NCBI GenBank assembly: GCA_041859375.1
Contig: JBHEKP010000205.1
Location: 1-10,201 of the forward strand
Direction of reading: 5' to 3'
DNA from: JBHEKP01 sp041859375
Lineage (GTDB): Bacteria; Hydrogenedentota; Hydrogenedentia; Hydrogenedentales; CAITNO01
Length of the DNA: 10,201 bases
Positions within the stretch are counted from its first letter, which is position 1. Each line of letters starts with the position of its first letter. The translations under genes were made by a program, and so were the position numbers. Below, in pieces: positions 5,789 to 10,201 of this stretch. Below the pieces are notes generated by a model. That model was not told the origin of the DNA. It was given only the letters and a program-made list of their open reading frames with translations, and ran no database searches.

Positions 5789-7057
5789 TCAGCCCCGCAG
5801 GCTTTGGCCTTTGGTTTCCGGGGCCAGCAGAATGACCACGACCCCGAGCGCGTATATCAGTCCGGTGATGCTGCCGACCCGGGCATAGTCCCCGTCAAAC
5901 CACCGGATGAGCATGCCCGCCGCCAGCACGCCCCCGGCGGTGAGGAAGCGGCCTGAGTTGTAGGAGATGCCGGTGCCGGTGGCGCGGACGCGGGTGGGGA
6001 AGATCTCCGGCAGGTAGAGGGGCAGCCAGCCGAAGAAAAGGGTGCTCACCATGCCCTGCACCAGCACCGCCGGAAGGAAGAGCGGTTCAAGGGGCTTCAG
6101 CAGGCCGAAGATGAGCAGGTTCATGGCACAGGCGCCGATGCTGATGAGGGCGTAGGAAAGCCTGCGCCCGAGCGTCTGGCCCACCCAGCCCCCGGCCAGC
6201 CCGCCCAGGGTTGCGCCGACGGACCAGCAGAGCATGGCGGTGGCCTTGTAGCCGGGGTTGTCCGGCCCCGCCACCTGGTCGGCCCAGGGCAGCATCCATT
6301 TGCTTGAGGCCCACGCGCCCAGCAGGGGGATGCCGCCCAGGCAGACGCCCAGCAGCGTGGTCCGCAGCAGGGGTGTGCTGAACAGCTCGCGCAGGGGCGC
6401 GCCCGCCGCTCCGCCGCCCCCGGCATCCAGCCGGCTTTGGAGCCATTTTGGCGACTCCGGCAGCAGGAGCAGCGCCGCCACGGCGACCACCACGGGCGCG
6501 CCCGCCGCGAACATGAACACGCGCCATGTCTCGGGCGTGACGGGGTGGAGCCTGCCGAGCAGGGAAAGGAGCAGGATGCCCAGGTTGGCCCCCGCGCCCA
6601 TGAGCCCCGCGATGGCCGGGCGGGACACATCGGCCCAGAATTCGGACAGCAGGGACACCCCGTTCGGCCAGGTGCCGCCCACGCCGAGGCCGGTGAGGAA
6701 GCGGAGCAGAATCAGCTGTTCCTGGGAGCGGACGAAACCGCCCGCCAGGCCGAAGCAGGTGAAAAAGAGCATGCTGACCGCGAGGCCGCGCGCGCGCCCG
6801 TACCGGTCGCCGAAATGGCCGAAAAGAATGCCGCCCGACGCCGCGCCCAGCATGGTCACCGCCGTGTAGGCCGCAAACCACGAGCCCGCCCCGGAGGGGG
6901 TGAAGGCCGCGCCCATCAGATCCCTGGAAATCGTCAGGGCCGCAAAGGGCATGAGCCCAAGCTGCGCCCCCGCGAAGAGCCACCCGAAAAAGCCGAAGCC
7001 GAGCACCAGCCATTTTTGTGCGGTTGTCACGCCCGCCGCCTGTGGTTCCGCAGCCAT
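5789..7057 (-). CDS. MFS transporter, sugar/metabolite:H+ symporter type
   Basis: This 422-aa inner-membrane carrier has the MFS signatures in order: motif A GHFGDRYGRARG at about 80-91 between TM2 and TM3; PESPKWL at 200-206 at the start of the central loop; a second motif-A-like segment GGWVGQTLGRR at about 289-299; PEIFPTRVRATG at 350-361; and a terminal PETKG at 413-417. PESPKWL and PETKG are typical of sugar-porter and related metabolite symporters. About 12 hydrophobic segments are visible. I chose ATG at 7057 because AGGAG lies 7 nt upstream. The longer start at 7114 adds a charged, non-membrane 19-residue tail overlapping the sulfatase gene. It is the last gene of the PmoA-dehydrogenase-sulfatase operon, so it probably imports a product of that pathway. 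The substrate cannot be read from sequence; sugar, sugar acid or another organic acid are all possible. Confidence 0.88.
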   Translation of the reverse strand: MAAEPQAAGVTTAQKWLVLGFGFFGWLFAGAQLGLMPFAALTISRDLMGAAFTPSGAGSWFAAYTAVTMLGAASGGILFGHFGDRYGRARGLAVSMLFFTCFGLAGGFVRSQEQLILLRFLTGLGVGGTWPNGVSLLSEFWADVSRPAIAGLMGAGANLGILLLSLLGRLHPVTPETWRVFMFAAGAPVVVAVAALLLLPESPKWLQSRLDAGGGGAAGAPLRELFSTPLLRTTLLGVCLGGIPLLGAWASSKWMLPWADQVAGPDNPGYKATAMLCWSVGATLGGLAGGWVGQTLGRRLSYALISIGACAMNLLIFGLLKPLEPLFLPAVLVQGMVSTLFFGWLPLYLPEIFPTRVRATGTGISYNSGRFLTAGGVLAAGMLIRWFDGDYARVGSITGLIYALGVVVILLAPETKGQSLRG

Positions 7058-7064
7058 CCGCCGG

Positions 7065-7069
7065 CTCCT
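7065..7069 (-). promoter_or_regulatory. Shine-Dalgarno deciding the MFS start
   Basis: AGGAG on the minus strand stands 7 nt before the ATG at 7057. It lies just before the sulfatase stop at 7083 is reached, inside the 25-nt gap, and favours the shorter MFS start over the one at 7114. Confidence 0.75.
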
Positions 7070-7082
7070 TTCCTGTGGGTGG

Positions 7083-8513
7083 TCACGCGGGCTGTCCCGC
7101 GCGCGCGGGGTCATAGTCCGGGTTCAGGGTCATTTCCTGCGCGCCCACGCGGGCGCGCCAGTCCTTCAGCTTTGCGTAAAGTTCGGCGGTCCTCTCCGGC
7201 ATTGCCGCCGCGAGGTCGCGCCGCTCGCCGGGGTCGCTGTCCAGGTCGAACAGCTCCAGCGCGCCCGGCGTGTCCGGTCCGTCAATGCTTTTTTGGAACC
7301 ATTCGATGAGCTTGTAACTGCCCTCGCGGATCGCGCCCGAGGGGCCGATGCCCAGGGAGTGGTAGTGGGGGTAGTGCCAGTAAATTGCGCCCCGGTCGGG
7401 CACCCCGTCCCCGCGCAGCACCGGGGCGAAACTCATCCCGTCCACGTTTCCCGCGTTTCCGCCCGTGATTTCCGCGAAGGTGGGGAAGAAGTCCACGCTG
7501 CTCACCAGGGCGTCCGTTTCGGAGCCCGGCGCGATCACGCCCGGCCACCGCACGATGAGGGGCATGCGGATGCCGCCCTCGTACAGGTCCGCCTTGGACC
7601 CGTAAAAGGGCTTCAGCCCCTCCCGCCCGTAGTAGTCGCCGTTGTCGGAGAAAAACACCACGATGGTGTTCTCCGCCAGGCCCTGTTCATCAAGCGTCCG
7701 AAGCACGCGGCCCACCTGTTCGTCCAGGGTTTCCACCATCGCGCCGAGCACCGGGTTGTTGCCCATGGTGTTGCCCGCCTCCGGCTTGCGCGCGTATTTG
7801 ACGATCTTTTCGCCGTACTCCATTTCGGGGCGGTGGATCAGGTTGTGCGCGATGTGACAGAAGAAGGGCCGTTCCCGGTTCGCGCCGATGAACGCGACCG
7901 CGCGGTCGGTGATTTGCCGGGCATGGTGCGCGTCGTACTCCGGGTCCTCCCCGGCCTTCGCCGTCTCCTCCGACTCCGGCTTTGCCGTCACCAGCACGTC
8001 GGTGAATCCCTGCGTCTCCGGCGTGCCCGTGCTGCCGGGGACATACTTTGAGTCGTTGATGTCGTCCAGGTGCCATTTGCCGAAATGGCCCGACACGTAG
8101 CCCGCCGCCGCCAGCATCTCCGCCAGGGTCACCTCCTCCTGCGGCAGCTCCAGGGTCCAGTCGGGCGTTTTCAGCCGCGCGCGGGGGAAGCGGTTGCCGG
8201 GGATGTAGTCGGTGATGTGCAGGCGCGCGGGGTATTTGCCCGTCATGATGCTCGCCCGCGTGGGCGAGCACACCGGGCAGGCCGCGTAGGCGTCGCTGAA
8301 CTTCACGCCCTCCGCCGCGAGACGGTCAATGTTCGGCGTCTCATAGAAGGCGTTGCCGTAGCAGCGGATTTGGTGCCGCCCCAGATCGTCCGCGAGGATG
8401 AACACGATGTTGGGCTTTTTTCCCTTTGCGCCCCGCGCCGCGCCGGAAAGGGCAAGCCCCGCGATGCCCGCGCCCATTGCGCGCAGGAAGCCTCTCCGTT
8501 CCATCCGTGCCAT
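7083..8513 (-). CDS. Type I (formylglycine) sulfatase with a Tat signal
   Basis: This 476-aa enzyme hydrolyses sulfate esters, probably on a carbohydrate, outside the cytoplasm. The N-terminus has a twin-arginine motif, ERRGFLR (5-11), and a weakly hydrophobic stretch ending ARGA, so it should leave folded through Tat. Active-site landmarks of the S1 family are complete: metal ligands Asp42-Asp43 in ILADDLG; CSPTR at 82-86, where Cys82 becomes formylglycine, followed by TGK; GKWH with Lys146 and His148; candidate His220 in FFCHIAH; Asp290-Asn291 in SDNGD; and Lys307 in GSKADLYEGGIRMP. The C-terminal subdomain has the typical ELFDLDSDPGERRDLA. AAAGGAG lies 7 nt before the chosen ATG. No maturase for Cys82 is in the window. 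It sits 26 nt after the dehydrogenase gene and 25 nt before the transporter gene, in one operon. The subfamily and substrate cannot be assigned by eye. Confidence 0.95.
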   Translation of the reverse strand: MARMERRGFLRAMGAGIAGLALSGAARGAKGKKPNIVFILADDLGRHQIRCYGNAFYETPNIDRLAAEGVKFSDAYAACPVCSPTRASIMTGKYPARLHITDYIPGNRFPRARLKTPDWTLELPQEEVTLAEMLAAAGYVSGHFGKWHLDDINDSKYVPGSTGTPETQGFTDVLVTAKPESEETAKAGEDPEYDAHHARQITDRAVAFIGANRERPFFCHIAHNLIHRPEMEYGEKIVKYARKPEAGNTMGNNPVLGAMVETLDEQVGRVLRTLDEQGLAENTIVVFFSDNGDYYGREGLKPFYGSKADLYEGGIRMPLIVRWPGVIAPGSETDALVSSVDFFPTFAEITGGNAGNVDGMSFAPVLRGDGVPDRGAIYWHYPHYHSLGIGPSGAIREGSYKLIEWFQKSIDGPDTPGALELFDLDSDPGERRDLAAAMPERTAELYAKLKDWRARVGAQEMTLNPDYDPARAGQPA

Positions 8514-8539
8514 GAGCGTTCTCCTTTCCGGCGCGCCCC

Positions 8540-9418
8540 TCAGGGGCGGTAGGCCTTAAATATGGCGGCGTTGTCCAAAGCGCCCCAGCCGTCGCGCACG
8601 AGTTGTTCTATTATGGCCGCGTGGGTCTCCGAGACGGGCACGGACGCGCCCACGCTTTGCGCGTATTCGAGGATGAGGCGGACGTCCTTGGCGTGCTGGG
8701 CGAGGCGCGCCACGGCGGGCTCGTACACGCCCGACACCATTTTGGGACCCTTTGTGTCCATGGCCACGCTGTGGGTTTCGCCCGCCCTCAATATTTCGAG
8801 GATGACGCCCAGGTCAAAGCCCGCCTTGTCCGCGAGGCCCAGCGCCTCCGCAAGCACCAGCCGGTTGAGGCCGAACACCAGGTTCACGATCAGCTTGACC
8901 CGGTTGCCCCGGCCGGGCGCGCCGAAGTAATACTGTGACATGGAGACGGCCCGCAGCAGATCCGCAGGCGCGCCCTGTTCCTCCGGGCCGCCCACCAGCG
9001 CCAGCGCGCGGCCCTCCGCCACCACCTGGCTTGAGCCCGACAGGCACACGTCGGTGAGGCGCACCCCCAGCGGGGCGAGCCGTTCATGGTCCGCTTCGAT
9101 GTCCTCCGGCCTGGCCGTGGTCGTGTCCAGAATCACCGTGCCCGGACGGAGCGCCCCCGCGAGGTCCTGCGCCCCCCAGCACAGCGCGCGCCGGTCCTCC
9201 GAGGTGAGCAGGCTGAAGAGCAGGAGCCGCGAGGCGGCCGCCACCGCCCGCGCGTCGGGCATGACCTCCACGCCCATGGCGCGCGCCGCCTCCCGCGCCG
9301 CCTCCGCGATGTCATAGCCGCACACGCGCCACCCCGCCCCGATCAGACGCCCGGCCATGGCCCGGCCCACCAGGCCCAGCCCGATGATTCCCACAGGCTC
9401 CGTGCCGTTATCGTTCAA
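8540..9418 (-). CDS. Beta-hydroxyacid dehydrogenase (3-hydroxyisobutyrate dehydrogenase family)
   Basis: This 292-aa cytoplasmic oxidoreductase interconverts a beta-hydroxyacid and its semialdehyde or keto form with NAD(P). The Rossmann motif VGIIGLGLVGRAMAGRL spans 9-25. The substrate-binding segment DVCLSGSSQVVAEG (123-136) replaces the usual DAPVSGG motif. Catalytic Lys175 and Asn179 lie in GNRVKLIVNLV, and HAKDVRLIL (242-250) is the conserved KD-L cofactor-end motif. Length is normal for the family. The start is TTG at 9418: it is the only usable start before an in-frame stop a few codons upstream, GGGGA lies 7 nt before it, and it overlaps the preceding TGA as TTGA. Relatives include 3-hydroxyisobutyrate dehydrogenase and tartronate semialdehyde reductase; the substrate is not decided by these motifs. 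Context with sulfatase and transporter suggests a sugar-derived acid (inference). Confidence 0.9.
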   Translation of the reverse strand: MNDNGTEPVGIIGLGLVGRAMAGRLIGAGWRVCGYDIAEAAREAARAMGVEVMPDARAVAAASRLLLFSLLTSEDRRALCWGAQDLAGALRPGTVILDTTTARPEDIEADHERLAPLGVRLTDVCLSGSSQVVAEGRALALVGGPEEQGAPADLLRAVSMSQYYFGAPGRGNRVKLIVNLVFGLNRLVLAEALGLADKAGFDLGVILEILRAGETHSVAMDTKGPKMVSGVYEPAVARLAQHAKDVRLILEYAQSVGASVPVSETHAAIIEQLVRDGWGALDNAAIFKAYRP

Positions 9419-10201
9419 GGCTGCGTCCCCGTGGTTTTAAGGAAAGATCCATACGCCTTTTCCAGATCGGGCGCGCCGTCATAAATGAACAGGCCGAAAC
9501 CGAGGCGGAAGGCTGTTCCCGGGGCCACGATAGTTTTGTCCGGCGGGGCGGACTTGTCGTCCGGCGCGGTCATGGCCTTTTTGCCGAAGGGGTTCGCCAC
9601 GAGCAGGCCGTAGTCCCGCGAATGGAACCAGGACTTGCGGAAATTGGAGGGGAAGGGCATGATCGCAGCCCCGGCGCGGTCTTTCCCGCCGTTGCCGTCC
9701 GCCGCACACCAGAGGGCCTGCCTGCCCCAGGTGCCCTTTTCGTTTTCCCCGCCATCACTGTTCACGATGCGGCCGCCGCCGAACTTCACCGTGAGCGGCG
9801 TGTTCAGCCGGAGGCCCAGCCCCATCTCCTCCTGGTCGCCGAAGGCGAATTCCTTTTCGGCGGTGAAGGTGCTGTCGCAGATCAGGAACCAGCCGCCGCC
9901 GCCGAGGATGATGGAGTAAACGCAGGTCTCCGTGAAGAGGGGACCGTCCGGTCCCTCGTAGCGGTTCTCCACCGCAAAGCGCGCCCTGCCCGCGCCCTCC
10001 TCAAGAGATCCGATGAAGCCCGCATGGCGCACCCGCGCCTTGTTCCGCCAGAAGTCGCAACCCGCCGCGTCGCCAAAGGCCAGCCAGACGCCGGGATGGA
10101 AATCGGGGTGATCATCGTTGCCCTTGTTGAGCACCGGGTCGGGGGGGTGGTTGCGCGTCACCTGCACGCCGCCCAGCGTGTTGACCCGGCAGAAGTAGGG
10201 G
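9415..10201 (-). CDS. PmoA-family (DUF6807) protein, 5' end cut by the window
   Basis: 261 codons are visible and the frame stays open to the window edge, so the N-terminus is missing. The apparent start near 10167 is an internal GTG: the codons upstream read PYFCRVNTLGGVQVTRNHPP, continuing the family pattern. The segment DDHPDFHPGVWLAFGDAAGCDFW matches the DHPHH...LW...GD.NG.DFW core typical of PF14100, called PmoA although it is not a methane monooxygenase subunit. A beta-rich middle (FTETCVYSIILGGGGWFLICDSTF), an NPFGKK turn and a C-terminal GFGLFIYDG strand complete the visible fold. The His usually doubled in the core appears here as DHPDFHP. The biochemical role of the family is not established; its members often sit in carbohydrate-use clusters. 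It is the first visible gene of the operon and its TGA overlaps the TTG of the dehydrogenase. Confidence 0.85.
   Translation of the reverse strand, partial: PYFCRVNTLGGVQVTRNHPPDPVLNKGNDDHPDFHPGVWLAFGDAAGCDFWRNKARVRHAGFIGSLEEGAGRARFAVENRYEGPDGPLFTETCVYSIILGGGGWFLICDSTFTAEKEFAFGDQEEMGLGLRLNTPLTVKFGGGRIVNSDGGENEKGTWGRQALWCAADGNGGKDRAGAAIMPFPSNFRKSWFHSRDYGLLVANPFGKKAMTAPDDKSAPPDKTIVAPGTAFRLGFGLFIYDGAPDLEKAYGSFLKTTGTQP
9426..9430 (-). promoter_or_regulatory. Shine-Dalgarno supporting the TTG start
   Basis: GGGGA on the minus strand lies inside the end of the PmoA-family gene, 7 nt before the TTG at 9418. It supports the TTG as the real start of the dehydrogenase. Confidence 0.5.

Noticed and set aside
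7058..7114. Longer MFS start
   Set aside because: It adds a charged 19-residue tail, overlaps the sulfatase gene and lacks the ribosome site seen at the 7057 start.
9415..10201. Particulate methane monooxygenase subunit
   Set aside because: The PmoA label of PF14100 is a naming accident. The visible protein is soluble and beta-rich with no membrane helices, and no pmoB or pmoC is present.

Overview
All eight genes in this window lie on the minus strand, so transcription runs from high to low coordinates. The DNA is GC-rich except for one AT-rich intergenic patch (about 5640-5790). The mix of genes is a formylglycine sulfatase, two DUF1080 (3-keto-disaccharide hydrolase-like) proteins, a PmoA-family (DUF6807) protein, an MFS carrier, a beta-hydroxyacid dehydrogenase and a secreted alpha/beta hydrolase. 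This is the style of a glycan-degrading bacterium of the Planctomycetota/Verrucomicrobiota/Lentisphaerota or Hydrogenedentota type. That placement is inferred from gene content only.

Layout in transcription order. Block A (10201 to 5789) is one tight operon. It holds a PmoA/DUF6807 protein cut by the window edge, a beta-hydroxyacid dehydrogenase (TTG start, TTGA overlap), a Tat-exported sulfatase (26-nt gap) and an MFS transporter (25-nt gap). A 373-nt intergenic region follows (5416-5788). It contains a consensus extended -10 element, a perfect 16-bp inverted repeat and T-rich stretches downstream of it, so it may be a structured leader or encode a small RNA. Block B (5415 to 4018) is a secreted DUF1080 protein with a C-terminal LamG-like lectin fold. 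After a 130-nt gap, Block C (3887 to 10) contains a lipoprotein that joins an unrecognised N-terminal domain to a DUF1080 domain, then an alpha/beta-hydrolase lipoprotein (27-nt gap), then mutY (GTG start, GTGA overlap).

Working model (inference): the sulfatase, DUF1080 proteins and esterase/peptidase-like hydrolase trim a modified carbohydrate outside the cytoplasm. The MFS carrier imports the product, and the dehydrogenase and PmoA-family protein act on small intermediates. MutY is a housekeeping DNA-repair enzyme that appears to be translated with the hydrolase. Its C-terminal domain carries a complete Nudix box, so it may combine MutY and MutT-like activities.

I found no tRNA, rRNA, CRISPR array, transposase or phage gene. 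The most unusual items are the intact Nudix box in MutY, the promoter-plus-hairpin intergenic region, and the unrecognised domain of the DUF1080 lipoprotein.
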